A DNA stretch of 64,000 bases from Gordionus sp. m RMFG-2023. Taxonomy: Eukaryota > Nematomorpha > Gordioida > Chordodea > Parachordodidae. Each line of letters begins with the position of its first letter. Position 1 is the first letter of the stretch. Below, in pieces: positions 11,170 to 23,804 of the stretch. A model generated the notes under the pieces. That model did not search any database. It had not been told where the DNA came from and worked only from the letters and a program-made list of their open reading frames with translations. The DNA is taken from the NCBI RefSeq assembly GCF_954871325.1, contig NC_088776.1, positions 53,214,569 to 53,278,568 on the forward strand, given 5' to 3'. The position numbers were made by a program, and so were the translations under genes.

Positions 11170-12951
11170 CTAAACCGACCAATTTCTTTCAGAAGAAGAA
11201 GACGAACTAGGAAATGTTAGTAAAATATTAGCGACTTCTCTTAATGGGCAAGGTGGGCAAAATGCATTCCACCAACTTGAGGCTGAAATTTGATTGTTTC
11301 TTATAGAAGTTACAACTTTCCACATATTATGGCTATTAAATATACCGCTTTTGCTTCTGAAATTTACTATATTACTCAAAATATTTTGATTATCACCACC
11401 TTGTAAAATACCCAATTCTTGTATTATATTACATGCTTCATCAAATTCAGTATTAGTAAGATGCTCCCCTTGATATTGGGGGTCCAATAAATAAGCAGCA
11501 TTGTGAGCACATGTATTTAGATCAGTTTTTCTCTTTTCAAACATAACCTTAATTTTTTTTTCTTGAGATGGAGAAAATATAGAATCATGGCATGATTGTA
11601 TTATGTGTTTTTCCAAATTAAGCATCTCGTTTTTTACTTGGGCCAAAGTACATTTATCCCCTTGCACTTTCAACAATGAGGTAGCTAAAGGCGTCCAAAA
11701 TTCTTCGTTTAATATATTATTGGTAATTTCTATGGGACAAATATCACAAACAGCTTCTTCAACAACTGATGCTTTTAGAGGTTTCTTGCATATTTGAATT
11801 TGTTCCATACATTTTATTGACGATGCCCATCTTGTTTGGCTAATTGTACTTAATGTAGATGGTATGCCATGAAGATTCTTATTACGGGAAAATACTGCAG
11901 CTGGTATGTGTTTATTCTTGAAAAATTTAAGAATTTTTTTAATTATTGAAATATGGTCACTGAAGGCGTTCAATCGTTCAAAATCGTGAAAGAATAACTG
12001 CAATGTATGCGCTGCACAACCATAACATTGTATATGATTATAAATAGATTCAGATTTTAGAATTCTCCAGGCTGCTTTCATGTTAGCGGCATTATCAGTA
12101 ACTAAAGAATATACTTTTACCGGATTCAATTCATGAATTACATTTTTAAATTCCTGGGCAATATAATCTGCCGTATGGCGATTTTCCTCAGTATTTAGAA
12201 ATTTGTAGAACACTGGAACAGGCGTCATCACCATAAAATTAATAATACTCTCGTTTCTAATGTTGCTCCAGCCATCTGATACAATTGATAAGTAAGGAGC
12301 TTTATCTATTATATCTGCAACTCTCACCTCCATATCACCTGACGCTTTGTCTAAAAGATATCCAGCCAGCTGCCTTCTCCTGGGTAATGTGTAAATAGGA
12401 CGTATTTTTTTTAAAAATTCTTGGATGTAGGGATTTTCAGTGATGTGGAAAGGTAAATTGCTCGCATATACAGCCTTTGCAAACAATTGATCCAGCTCAT
12501 TTTTTTCTTTGGGATTAATTCTATCTATGAAACCGGTTATACAAGATTGAGATTTATATTTAATCGCCTTGCTTGTAGATTGATTAGAAATAATGGAATC
12601 AAATTCTCCTGAGTCACAAGACAAAATATTGTTCATTTGATAATCATTCTCACTAATTTCACCCAATTCTTCATTAGAGTTAGACTTAGAAGTATTACAA
12701 ATTACATTTGTGATATTTTTTGTAGAGGTTGATATTTTGGAATTTGAATAAAATTTTTCCTTAATTATAACAGGGCACATAGTACAGCTGCTTAATAAAT
12801 GTTTGACCATTCTATCAACGTGGGTGATATAGGACATCTTGCAAAACTTGCACACCGCTTTAACTGATTTACCATCGCGTACTTCTTGAAAATGTTTCCA
12901 AACATGATGCTTTGGTTTGACCATAATCCCTAATATATTAAAATTTAACAA
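11170..12951 (-). CDS. BED-finger hAT transposase with premature stop near the C-terminus
   Basis: Transposase of the flanking hAT element; in this family it binds the inverted ends and cuts and rejoins DNA in the nucleus. Residues 18-56 form a BED zinc finger (W18, C34, C37, H51, C56). The catalytic region shows SDGWS (D226), TDNAANMKAA (D286) and the hAT C-x2-H motif GCAAHTLQL (C312, H315). Near the end, SSWWNAFCPPCPLREVANIL and SSSSERNWSV start the dimerisation domain. The annotated start at 12951 may be nine codons early: Met10 at 12924 opens MVKPKHHVWKHF, a common kind of start for BED-hAT proteins. The frame ends at TAG 11170-11172, and 56 homologous codons follow in frame. No other interruption is visible across 593 codons. 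With most of the dimerisation helix cut off, the product is probably inactive unless the stop is read through. Confidence 0.93.
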   Translation of the reverse strand: MLNFNILGIMVKPKHHVWKHFQEVRDGKSVKAVCKFCKMSYITHVDRMVKHLLSSCTMCPVIIKEKFYSNSKISTSTKNITNVICNTSKSNSNEELGEISENDYQMNNILSCDSGEFDSIISNQSTSKAIKYKSQSCITGFIDRINPKEKNELDQLFAKAVYASNLPFHITENPYIQEFLKKIRPIYTLPRRRQLAGYLLDKASGDMEVRVADIIDKAPYLSIVSDGWSNIRNESIINFMVMTPVPVFYKFLNTEENRHTADYIAQEFKNVIHELNPVKVYSLVTDNAANMKAAWRILKSESIYNHIQCYGCAAHTLQLFFHDFERLNAFSDHISIIKKILKFFKNKHIPAAVFSRNKNLHGIPSTLSTISQTRWASSIKCMEQIQICKKPLKASVVEEAVCDICPIEITNNILNEEFWTPLATSLLKVQGDKCTLAQVKNEMLNLEKHIIQSCHDSIFSPSQEKKIKVMFEKRKTDLNTCAHNAAYLLDPQYQGEHLTNTEFDEACNIIQELGILQGGDNQNILSNIVNFRSKSGIFNSHNMWKVVTSIRNNQISASSWWNAFCPPCPLREVANILLTFPSSSSSSERNWSV

Positions 12952-13563
12952 AAAATGATTTTGATTATTGTAAAGTTAATCAATCTTAACTATTTTATAA
13001 TTATCGACCAATTATTCCAATAATTTCTTAATATTATAAATATAATATAATATATATAACTTTTTACCAGAATTGAATAATATTCCGTAAATCTGACCAG
13101 AACAATTAAAATGAAAATTAATTTTAAAAACCAAATATAGCAAGTGTAAGTAAAACAAATGAGAATTAATATAATTTATACTCGGCTAAATATTAAATAA
13201 AATTTAAATTTATTAAAAAATAAGAATGAAAAAATTATATTATGATTATAATAAATCGGGTATTTTTATTTTTTTTAAGAAAAATGAATTGAAAAAAATG
13301 AAGAAGGCGAGAAACGGCAATGATTAGGCAAAAAAATAACTAAAAATATTACTATATTTAGGAAAATTACATATTTATATTTTAACAATAAAAAAATTCT
13401 TTTGTTTTTAACAATTCATGATACAAATAATTTTTTAAATATTTGTAACCTAATAAGATTGATAAACATGCTTTTAATGCATACTAGTTAATTATATCAA
13501 AATCTTTATTCGCCATTAATATTTTAGAGTATTTGACCGTATTTGACCGACATGCCAACCCTG

Positions 13564-13571
13564 GTTATATG
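13564..13571. repeat. hAT target-site duplication, right copy
   Basis: GTTATATG, an exact match to 10816-10823. Confidence 0.9.
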
Positions 13572-16269
13572 GCACTGGAATCAATATAAGAATAAAAATA
13601 ACCAAATGAATTGTTTGCCTTTAAATAAAAAAATTAATCTCATATTGTTCTTTTTTTTTAATTATTGTTTTCCTAATAAATTGAGATACATTTAAAGGGT
13701 AAAACTTATTTAAAGTAAAATAATGAAATTTGAATTCGTTTGTTTTTATTAAATTTTTGGCATTATAAAGTAAATACAACTAACTATTTATATTTTATAA
13801 TAGCTTAAAACACAAGAGCAATCACCTTCATTTATATTTTCATATTTTATCAGAGTTGAAAGGTTAAAAATATAATATAAATACATAGTATGTAAAAATG
13901 TTTTATTTTAAAATTGGTATTTAATTTATATAATTAAATTTATATGATAATTAAATCAAAAAGAAGAAAGAAAGAAAGAAACAAAATATAAATTAAATAC
14001 TTATTTTTAGACCGTAGATTAGATTTTATTTATTAGATTTCAAGCCAATAAAATTTAATGTTTAAAAATCTACCTAATAATTCTTCTCTTCCCATGCCGC
14101 CCTTTTTAGCAAAATCTTGGCTTACCTATAAGCTTAACATTGCAATATAGTAGTTAAGCGCCTACATTTATTAGTCTTCAAAATTGAAATTTGTATTCAT
14201 TACCAAATTTAAAATTCCAATAAAAATAGTTTTTATGAAAGATGGAATTAATTACATTTATATAAGGTTACATACACGATATAGTAATTCAAATATGTAG
14301 GGGATATTGGGGTATGTTGAGTACAGGGGAACGATAATTCACTCCAATTTTAATATAAACTTTTATTTTATAGACTTAAAATTTAAGTCTAATATAGATA
14401 ATTACGTCATATGTGATTTAAAAAAGATTTGAAAAATATGTATATATTGATTTTTACATAGAAAAATGGGGTTTAGCATACCCAAAATAACAAAAATTAA
14501 TTGCAACCTTTTTCTTTTAGATTTATAAATAAACATTAACTTCTTTTCAATTTTAATAAATATTCAATTTTAATCAATTTATTTTATTTAATGAATGCTT
14601 GTTAAAATATTATCAATGCCTATAGTTATATAATAAAAATTTAAAAAAAATTTATATTAAAGGCCTTATTTTTTTTGGTGGATTCACCTATTGCTAGAAC
14701 AATGAACACAGAGTAGGTAAGGTAGGGCAATAAAATTTTGTTTCTCCAATAGCCTATACATTGAGGATTGATAAAATGTTTTATTTATTCACTTTAAAAT
14801 TATTAAATTTATTAAGGCTTGAAAGAAAGATACCCCAACCTTTATCAGTTTCTCCTTTTTAATAAATTAAATTTGTTTGAAAATAAAATATTAAGTGATA
14901 ATAAATTTAGAAAAAGAATGAATTATTTAATTATTGGTCTAAATTTTTGATAAGTCATTTTTAAAAAAAATCGAATCAAATAAATTCTTTTATCTTGTTT
15001 ATGCAATGTTTAAACCAGTCTAAAAAGGTAAATTAATTAAAAGATTAAGTGATGGGTTGGGGGTTAGTTAAAATGGTAAGTTTTCGCTTCAAATGATCAA
15101 AATAAATCATAATTAAAAATACATGGTGTAGAAAGTTTCTAAAAGTAAAACAATCTTATATTTTTTTAAAATTTAATTTATAAAAATATTTGAAATTAAG
15201 ATTTAGCTTTTTTAAAATTTCTTTTTATTATTATTAAAGCAAATAACGAAAAATATTTAACATTTTTTTTAAAAATTAATATAATTTAAAAAATAAATTA
15301 GTTTAAATAATAATTTTGAATAAAGAATTTGTTTTAACATAATATTAATTTTTATTTGAAAAATATATTATGATAAGTATATTATTAAGGCTCTATAACG
15401 CGATGATATATGTTGTAGCGATAAATATTTATCTGATTCTATGGAATTGTTATGGAGAAATGGATAACACTGCTCTACTAGAAGGTTAATAATATAACAC
15501 AACTATAATATTAAAAAATAATCTTCTCTAAAACTTACAAAGTCCTTTATAAAGTTAAATAAATTAAATTTATTAAGTGTAATTCTAAAGTAATTCTATC
15601 GTTTATATACTAAAAGAAAAATCGTTATTTTATTATTTTATTTATTTAACTATCTAAGAATTTTCAGGTTGATAATATTTATTTTTATTAACTATTTTTT
15701 TTGAAAAACCCGCATTTTAAAATATTTGGTTATTGCCCTTAGTAATGGATTTTATTTTAATATATATTTTCTATATATTTAATACTGATATGGGTTAGCT
15801 TATAAAATAAAATAATAATAATCACCTTTGAAAAGTACTGTAACCAAAAAATTTATAAAATAGCTTTTTCGAAATAAATCCACCACATTTTTTAAATATT
15901 TAATAGAAAAAAAAATTCAACCTCTCACCTGAAAAGTATTAAAATCTAAGCAAAAGCTTAAATCAGCCTATGAATTAACAAAATATGATTGAAATTATTA
16001 TATAATTATATTATAATATCAAAATAAATGATTAAGAGTTTTTATTAGTTATAAAATAACATGATGATATTAAATTAGCTTGCAGGACTTAAAAGGGTTA
16101 TGTAAAACATAATAATTACGATTAATTAATGATCTAGTCCTTAAATAATTTTACTATTACTTCTTAATTAGAATATAATTATAAAAAATGTAGAAGTTCT
16201 TTATCCATCATAATTTTTTATGATTTGACTATTTTTTCAATAAAATTTTTAGACAAGGTCAATCACTAC
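13572..16269. other. A+T-rich non-coding stretch
   Basis: Includes a short (GAAA)n run near 13965-13980 and the doubtful small element at 14296-14846. No coding sequence is supported. Confidence 0.5.
14296..14846. mobile_element. Possible small terminal-inverted-repeat element
   Basis: The left edge contains GGGGATATTGGGGTATGTTG. The right edge contains AAGATACCCCAACC, which read on the other strand gives GGTTGGGGTATCTT. The shared GGGGTAT in opposite orientations about 500 bases apart suggests a small non-autonomous DNA transposon, but the repeats are short and no target duplication is clear. Confidence 0.3.
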
Positions 16270-16487
16270 ATAAGTGTGTAGAAGAGGGTATTGGAGAGGG
16301 GATTTTCGTCAGTTGTGGCATGTAGTCGTTGGCCAATATAATAAGGCATCGGTCAAGAATTTTTAAATAATTGAGAACATAAGTGTAAAGGAGGGTATTG
16401 GAAAGGGGATTTTCGTCAGTTGTGGCATGTAGTCGTTGGCCAATATAATTTAAAGGCATCGGTCAAGAATTTTAAATAATTGAGAAT
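16270..16487. repeat. Two-unit direct repeat, period about 107
   Basis: Two close copies of a GC-richer block, each containing GGGATTTTCGTCAGTTGTGG then CATGTAGTCGTTGGCCAATA and GGCATCGGTCAAGAATTTT. The GTCAGTTG motif lies at 16308 and 16415. High identity implies recent duplication. The minus strand is open through both units, so a repetitive peptide can be read, but there is no other sign of a gene. Confidence 0.85.
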
Positions 16488-17182
16488 TATAAGGAATATC
16501 TTCAAAATTTATCTTTTGCTTAATTGAAAAATCTTTAGAAACTCTAGATTCTGTACTTTTCTAATCAATATAGAAAGATTTAGCTTATTATTTTAGAAGA
16601 GTACAATTTTTAAACGACGATACGAATAAATTTGTGATTGATGGATCTGAGTATTTTTGGCTTATCTTTCTATTGGCAATATTAAATGGATCATAATTGC
16701 TATGAGATGGCAAAAATCTCAATACAGGCAAAATCTAATTACACATGTCTATTATAGTCCAATGGATTAAGAATATATCGAAGTTGGGAGCTATCGTTAT
16801 TGTCTAGATGACTTTAATAAAAATAAAATGGGCTTGAGCAAATTGTAATTGATTGATATAAACTATATTCGTAACTTATGTAACTGATTGATATAATTTT
16901 AACTTAACGTACTTTTGGTATTAGAGATAAACATTTTTTGAATATTTCTATAAATATAAACGCAGCATATAAGAACTTAAGCCAATTAAAGCAAAACCAA
17001 GACACTATGAATAGTTCCATTTTAAGCATTTTGTATTTTTTTTATTTAATCCAGATATGTTTGATTTTATATTTTACATCCTTACCATTACCAGTTTCTT
17101 CATATTATAATCAAGTGAATATTAATAATTTGCATCATAGTTGAGCCTGCTATAGTTAAATCCATTTTTATAGTAAGGATCA
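16488..17182. other. Non-coding stretch
   Basis: No gene, RNA or element end seen. A short open frame at 16938-17144 is A+T-driven. Confidence 0.45.
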
Positions 17183-17665
17183 GTATTCTGCAAATGACAA
17201 AAATTATGAGGCTCGGCCCAGGTTTGATAGGAATTTAGGTTTTATCTGTCTTGGCACTGTTTTTTTATAATAACCTGAAATATTTGTAGTTGAAAAATAA
17301 ACAACTATTTATAATATAAAAGTGTAATTTAATAAAGACACTCTATTTTATGGATTATCACTTCCATCAAATATCAGATTCATTTATCTAATATTAAAAT
17401 ATATTCGATTTCTGTCAATAATAATTAGACCTTATTTTGAGATGAGATTAAAATTTAAAAAAAACTTAAGAATAATTTGTACTTAAAATTATAAGCCAAC
17501 TAATTATTATTTTAACAATATTAAGATTGAAATTTTTTAAAAATATTCTCTAATCTCTATTAAGCGGGCTGGGCTCATCTACTTTTTACATTTCTCGTTT
17601 ATTTTTTTTTTGTCAGGCCGGGCCCAAAATTATCTTCAAGGGGCCATGCAGGGTATTTCTAACTG
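17183..17665. mobile_element. Possible small hAT-like element with GGGCCCGGCC ends
   Basis: The left end has ATTCTGCAAATGAC followed by GAGGCTCGGCCCAGG. The right end, on the opposite strand, has TACCCTGCATGG followed by TTTTGGGCCCGGCC. The order of motifs matches in inverted orientation, as in hAT ends with GC-rich subterminal repeats. No flanking duplication could be recognised, so the boundaries are approximate. Confidence 0.4.
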
Positions 17666-20020
17666 GTAAGGATTACAAAATAATTTAATTAAACTTCCCT
17701 ATGTCAATAGATAAAGCTTAAATTTAATTGACAAAATATTTTAAATACTTACAAAAATAATTAAACTCTACATTTGATTTAAATACTGCCCCATGCTAAA
17801 TAAAACATTTACTAACCAAAAATTTAAAATACCACCAAATAATTTCTACTACCCATTATTAATTTTGATTAATAATACTGCCCTTTTATTAGAAACTTCC
17901 ATAAAAATTTGTCACTATCAAAGTTGTTACTAGATATTTAAATTTTATGTATAATATTAAAATAGAGAAAAATATCTTGATTTTATAAAAAACTGGACCG
18001 CAGGTCGAGCCTAGAAATTTTTTTAAGACTAATGGTTATTTTGCAGATCTATAATTTTTCGTACTATAAAATATATTTAAGCTTTAGAGATATTATAATA
18101 AATACTCGGTAAATAGATACAAGACTAAAAAAATCTTTATATTTTAATCTGTTACTTTCAGATTTTGGAAAATAGCAACAACTTTTTAACCTTCAATCCA
18201 CATAAATAGAAAACATTAATTTTATAATGATTAAAATGAAATATAAAACTTGAAAAGGGTCTTAGGAATTATATAAAGATAAAAAATAAGAAAAAGGACA
18301 TTAGTGTTGTTAAATGGCTCGATTTGGGTTGATTTAAAAAAAAAACAATCAGATTATAATCTTAGCAAAATAATAATACTATGTTTGCTCATAGATGGCA
18401 GAAAGAATTAGACTCTATTTGGCAAATCTTGAGATTTACATAATATTATTTCCTTTTTAAAAAATCTACCCAACGATTTGCTAGCATGAAATATATTGAA
18501 AATGCCCTTAATTAGTTTAAATCCAATGAATCACTAGAATATTTTTAAAATAAATTAAAATGAAAAATAAAATTTATTATTCATTTTAGGTAGACTTTAA
18601 TGATTAAGAATAAAACTCAATGTGAAGCCATCTATTATTATTTATCATAATTAATAATTCATCTAGGTACTTATAATATTATCAGATCTAGTTTTTTTTG
18701 TTAAGATTTTTTACAACATCCGGAGAAGAGAATTTATAAAGGTTGAAGTTATAAGTCACCAAAAATTATATCAACAGTTCAAATTCACGAAATGATTACG
18801 GTATAATTTATGAATTGTCCGCATAAAACAAAATATATTTTTATCGATGTTTAAAGATATTATAATTAATATTTTATATGGTAGTCATAAGACATATCTC
18901 AAATACATAAATCACTTTTATTTAATTTATTTATTCGCTTCTATAAGAAAACTTACAAATAGCCCAAATGAGGGGTTGAAACGTACCTTATGATTGATAA
19001 GAAATTAGCCTATCTTATGAGATGTGAATCAGAATCCTACCTTTATTATTATGGTGCTTAAGATATTCTCAAATAACTTCAAGAATATTTGTAAATTTAA
19101 AAATTATCCTCTCCAATAGCGAATTCCCCCTTAAACGCTTAATTTATGAATATTGTATTATAAGTCTATGATAAATAGGCAATATTAATTTAAGTGGAAA
19201 TATATAATATCACAATTTATTTTATAGCATAACAATAAAAATAAATTTTTTTAAAAGGTGTAAAGGTAGGAGGTAGAGGACTTTCCAAAACTTTCGAGGT
19301 TAAAGATTCAATAATCCAAAATTTGATTCTAGGAATGCCTTATACAATTTTGATGAATGTCGTTTCTATACTTGGCAGTTTTGATTACAATAAAACAGTT
19401 AGAATTTTACGATATTTACATTCATATTAATTAAACTAGAATAGATAAGAGTTAAAAAAAAATGAAAGAAGGAAAAATATATTAGGAAATTAAAGAAATA
19501 AAGGATTAAAAATAGAAGGAAATATTAAAAAATTGTTTGATTTTTATTCAAGGTCAATAATACGAATACAATAGGACTTAATTTTCCATGCAATTTCAAC
19601 TCTTACAACATTTCGTTCTATTTGACGTGCTCCAACTTTATGAATTTGTCACTAATAGCATTCACCTTTTTGAAATTTGGTAATTATTTTAAAAATATAT
19701 ATTAATAAAAATTATTGATATAAAGTTTTAAATTATAACGTTTTCCAACATTATTTAGTTCAATCAAATTATTTATTTGGTAATGCTAAGCATTCACAAA
19801 TAGCTAGAATTTTCAAATGTATATTTTGATACTTTTTATGCTACATTATAAATAAAATAACGTAAATGACTGTTGTATTTTATTTTGCTGACTTATAATT
19901 TTAATATATGCACATTTTCCCAACTTTACTGGGGGTCTTTGTTAAAATTTAGATTAAATTTACAAATGATAATTTTTAAAAGGAAGACAGATTTTATCAG
20001 CCTATCTTCCTGTCTTCCAG
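17666..20020. other. A+T-rich non-coding stretch
   Basis: Holds the truncated MITE end at 18302-18400. No coding sequence supported. Short, mildly GC-richer pieces near 17990-18010 (GACCGCAGGTCGAGCC) may be eroded element ends. Confidence 0.45.
18302..18400 (+). mobile_element. Truncated MITE end (TAGTGTTGTTAAAYGG family)
   Basis: Begins TAGTGTTGTTAAATGGCTCG, the same end as the elements at 27039-27252 and 44998-45217. A TTTGCTCATAGA motif matches the interior of the 44998 copy. The opposite terminal repeat is missing, so this copy is truncated. Confidence 0.6.
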
Positions 20021-20126
20021 TTGATTGGGATTTCACAAATATTGAATTTAGGGCACGAGACATAATATGGCCCTTAGCAAAGTTCGATAGAAATCTTGTA
20101 AAATCACAATATTCTTGGTGTTTTTG
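20021..20126 (+). CDS. Candidate exon of an unidentified gene
   Basis: A good 3' splice site (TATCTTCCTGTCTTCCAG) ends at 20020 and a 5' splice site follows at 20127 (TTTTTG|GTAAAG). The 106 bases between are open in the frame that reads DWDFTNIEFRARDIIWPLA then KFDRNLVKSQYSWCF. The peptide is varied and less A+T-biased than the surroundings. It would enter with one base from the previous exon and leave with two. I do not recognise it, and no partner exon with matching phase was found, so a chance frame or transposon fragment remains possible. Confidence 0.35.
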
Positions 20127-20178
20127 GTAAAGATTTCCTTAAATCCACAATATTAGTGAGAAAATTAAAGCAAATAAG

Positions 20179-20245
20179 TGACGGGCGATCTTAATGAAGC
20201 CATCTATTTCAAAAATAAAAGTCATTACAATGGCTATGCATCTAG
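20179..20245 (+). CDS. Candidate exon of an unidentified gene
   Basis: AAATAAG|TGACGGGC would be the acceptor and CATCTAG|GTAATT the donor. The 67 bases between read VTGDLNEAIYFKNKSHYN then GYAS when one G is supplied by the preceding exon. An in-frame TAA just upstream of the acceptor fits an exon start. It cannot be joined in frame to 20021-20126. Support is limited to splice-like ends and an ordinary-looking peptide. Confidence 0.25.
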
Positions 20246-23200
20246 GTAATTACATTTCACGGTTCTATATAGCAATGCAGGTAAATTATTCCTTTTTAAA
20301 AATTTTCTTTTTTATTAAGTAGTTTGTTTATTTTTAATTTTATATATTACACTATATTTTTTTATAATCGTTGTTTATTTTATATGATTTTTACTTTTTA
20401 ATTCCTTTTAATAATAAAATATTATTTTTTAATTAATTTAATCAACTAAATAAATTAAATATATTTTCTTATGTGAAAAATAAACATTTTTTTTAGTTCC
20501 AAGTTTTTTTATTGAAATTAGAGAATTAATAAATAAACCCGATAAATAATTGTAACAGGTCAAAACGATGGCAAGGCATCGAGATTTAAAAAGTTAGTCG
20601 AATATCGATGAATTCATTATAGAATATAATCGTACTTTGAAAATTATAGATAATCTCAAAAAGATAGTGCGTTGATTGTTATTTCTAAAAAAAGATCCTG
20701 TCATCTTCTCTCCTCTAAAAGAAAATAAAATAAAAGTAAATATATTTTGCAACAAAGATTGAAAGGAAATAGAAGAATTCATCTAATCTTTATTTGACCT
20801 TAACTTAATCATTCTGATGTTTTCGATTTACAACATTATTGACAAATTATTTCATTTATATTCATAAAAATTGTGATAAAATTGAAATTACATAATATAT
20901 ACTAAAAAATAAAAATACCCATTCATTTTTTTAAAAAATTTCCTCTCATAACATAATAAATTATAAGAAAATATAATTTTTTACAGAAATTTGGATTTAA
21001 ATTTTGTAATTTATATGAACCTAATATATTAGTATAATACATATAATATTAGTAATAAAATTTTATATAATATTAAAGTTAGATTAATTCTTACCTATAA
21101 ATTTTAGATTACAGAATATCAAAAATTGGTAATCTTTTCATATATTTTATTTTTTAATATTTGTTATTATTTATTTCTTTTCTACCCTGTTTACATATTC
21201 CGATTATAAATATGGGGAAAACCTCTAAATCACCTTAATGTCAGACTTATAAAGTTTACTTTATGAATGTTCTTTTACGATATAATTTATCGATTTGTTT
21301 CATTTTTATAAATAAATTTAGATTATTTTTATTATAATTTATAAATTTAAATAATTAATGCAATATAAATTAAGCATAATTATTTACATAATATAATTTA
21401 AGAATGTAACATAAAAATTATGGGAAAACATCAGAATTTAGAAAATCTTTTAAAAATGTTAAGATTTTTTAATTTTCTTATTGCAAAATGAATAATTATA
21501 ATTGTAAGTATTTGAATTTATAAAATATATTGATTGAAATCATATTCAAATCAATGATTCGAACATCATTGATAATAATACTAATCAATCACCTTTGAAA
21601 AGTTATTAGTAGGAATTACAAGTGAGAGCTTTGAAAAGTGTTTTCATAACTCATTTCTAAAAAGTTATTTAAAGTTACAAGTTATTTTACAAAAGTTACG
21701 TTTGAAATGTAACTTAAAAATAATTTTGCTTTGCAAGTTTTATTCAAAGGAATTTAAAAACATTTACTACAATATAATGTTTATTAAATACTATCTTGTA
21801 AATAAAAGATTAATATAATTACACATGTTTTAAAAGGTATTAGTCATAAGATATTATATTATAATAAGAAAATAAATATATCATAATATAATAGGATTGA
21901 AAATATACAATTTAATCAATAGCATGTATAAATAAAATTAATTTAAATTGCGATTTATTTTAATGATTTTTTGAAAAAATCATGAATTATTAATTTCATT
22001 TTAAAATAATTCCTGACTCCATCAAATATGATTTCATAATTGTTTAAATTTAAAGAAATTGCATACTAACCCTAGCCCATAAATTAATACCAGGGCTGTG
22101 AACCCTTATTATAAAAAGTTGTTTCAGGTTTATTAAAAAAAATATATGGACCAGGTTTGAGTTCATGAGTTGGGAGTATAAAAAAATAAAGAATTACTAT
22201 AAAATTTATTTGAAAACAATATATTTTATTTGATATTATTAATATAATTATAATTCTCACATTATTAATTTAATTATAATTTGCACATTATTTTAATGTT
22301 GGGGATAAAATTACTGTATGTTGGCTGTTTAATTAAAATGATAAGAGCATTAAAATTTTTATAGCTATGGCCATACATTACTTAAATCTTTGATACAGTC
22401 ACTCATTTATTTTAAGTAAAAGATAACATTGTTAAAGACCAAACATCTTTAAAACTAAATGAATAATCCAAAGATGTAAAAATAAAAATATAGATCTTAG
22501 ATGCACAAAGCTTCTGTCAAAATATTGAAATTTGAATTTAATAAAACGATTTTACCTAATTTATTTTCTTTTGTTCTTTGGTCCTACTTTTAATAAAATT
22601 ATTTAAACAATAAAAATTTATCAATTTCTAAATTTGAAAAAAAAACTAATTCGACGAGGTATTTAACATGTAAATATTTTATACATATAAATTCCATTTT
22701 CCAGTCATCATATTATTCAAATTTAACATTACTTCCTCAATAAATGATGCAAAATATTGAAATTCAAAATCTCCATAGATCCCATATCCAATCCAAACAT
22801 ATACATTAAAATTTTTAAAAATAAGTATGAAAAAAAATGCTAAAATTTATATATAAATAAAATGTGATAAAAATGATTCCACGAAAAAATAATATTCACG
22901 AAAAAAATGTTTTCAATAATGAAAATATATAAAAAGAGAAAAAAATTTCTTTAACCTTAAATTTTAAATAAAAAAAATTAGGGTTGGGGTTCGGTTTTAG
23001 TTAAATCTGCAGGGTTCAAAGTATTTTCAAAAATTTATTATTTTCAAGGACAACTTTCGGCGCAAAGTTTGAATTAGATCCTAGTCATGCCAAAAGTTTT
23101 AATTTGAAAAATATAATTATATATTTTAAAATTAAATAAATAAAAAATTATTCAGGATTTTGTAAGCCCTAATTAACAATAAGCTCTTTTAAAATAGGTG

Positions 23201-23658
23201 TTTAATTTTATTTTTAGTTTATTCTCGAATAAATATGCTTTCCTAGACTAATAAATATTTTACTGGACGCTTGATGTATATGACATTACATTTATAAAAT
23301 TTAAATTTAATAAATAATAATTTTTAATTTGGGAAATCATATATAGATAATAAGTTATATATTTTAATATATTAAAAAAAAACAACTTTAAAAAATAATT
23401 AGTTACCTTTTTCGTTACAATTCAAAAATGTTAATTTTCCAAATAAATTTATGTAAAAAAAATCATTAAGTAGGTGCTTCAATTATCCATGTATATTATC
23501 AATTAAATTAAACATAAATAAAATATTAACCTATTTCATTTTATTGATATGTTATGGGATATGCCGGAATAAATTAATATTTAGATAAAATTTTTAATGA
23601 AAATAGAGGTAAATGTTTATTTTTTATAAAACTCTATTCAAACCTAATATTCATGTAG
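20246..23658. other. A+T-rich non-coding stretch
   Basis: Almost entirely low-complexity A+T sequence. A GC-richer motif CAGGGCTGTGAACCC near 22092 and GGGTTGGGGTTCGG near 22981 may be ends of an eroded hAT-like element, but they do not match as inverted repeats. No gene supported. Confidence 0.45.
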
Positions 23659-23804
23659 CAAGGATTAGTTATCACAAAGAAACTCCATCTCTTGTTCATT
23701 TCAATTTCACGGTACCTTTCAATCACATGGTCCAAACCTTCAGGATTAAGCTATTAACAATTAAAACACACAATGAAACAATGGAATTAGAAGAATTTAA
23801 AGAA
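23659..23804 (+). CDS. Candidate exon of an unidentified gene
   Basis: ATTCATGTAG|CAAGG gives an acceptor and AAAGAA|GTAAGT a near-consensus donor. The 146 bases between are open and less A+T-rich than both flanks. They read RISYHKETPSLVHFNFTVPF then NHMVQTFRIKLLTIKTHNET and MELEEFKE. Alternating polar and hydrophobic residues suggest beta strands. The exon would start with two bases of a split codon and end on a codon boundary. I do not recognise the family. It is the most convincing single host-exon candidate outside the microexon region. Confidence 0.4.

Larger units (their letters stand above)
10824..13563 (-). mobile_element. hAT transposon, nearly complete, 2.74 kb
   Basis: Both ends start CAGGGTTG when read inward and continue with imperfect inverted sequence (left GCATTTGACCGGTCAAATAC, right GCATGTCGGTCAAATAC). 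An exact 8-bp duplication GTTATATG flanks the element. Subterminal DNA at 10836-10900 and 13530-13555 carries repeated TTTGACC/GGTCAAA motifs, some as palindromes, which are likely transposase binding sites. One long intronless transposase gene fills the interior on the minus strand. The perfect duplication and long open frame point to a fairly recent insertion. It is the best-preserved element in the window. Confidence 0.95.

Noticed and set aside
16270-16487. CRISPR-like or coding repeat
   Set aside because: There are only two long adjacent units and no spacers, in animal-type DNA; it is a simple tandem duplication.
22090-23020. A hAT element between CAGGGCTGTGAACCC and GGGTTCGG-type sequence
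   Set aside because: The two GC-rich pieces are not inverted copies of each other and no target duplication was seen.
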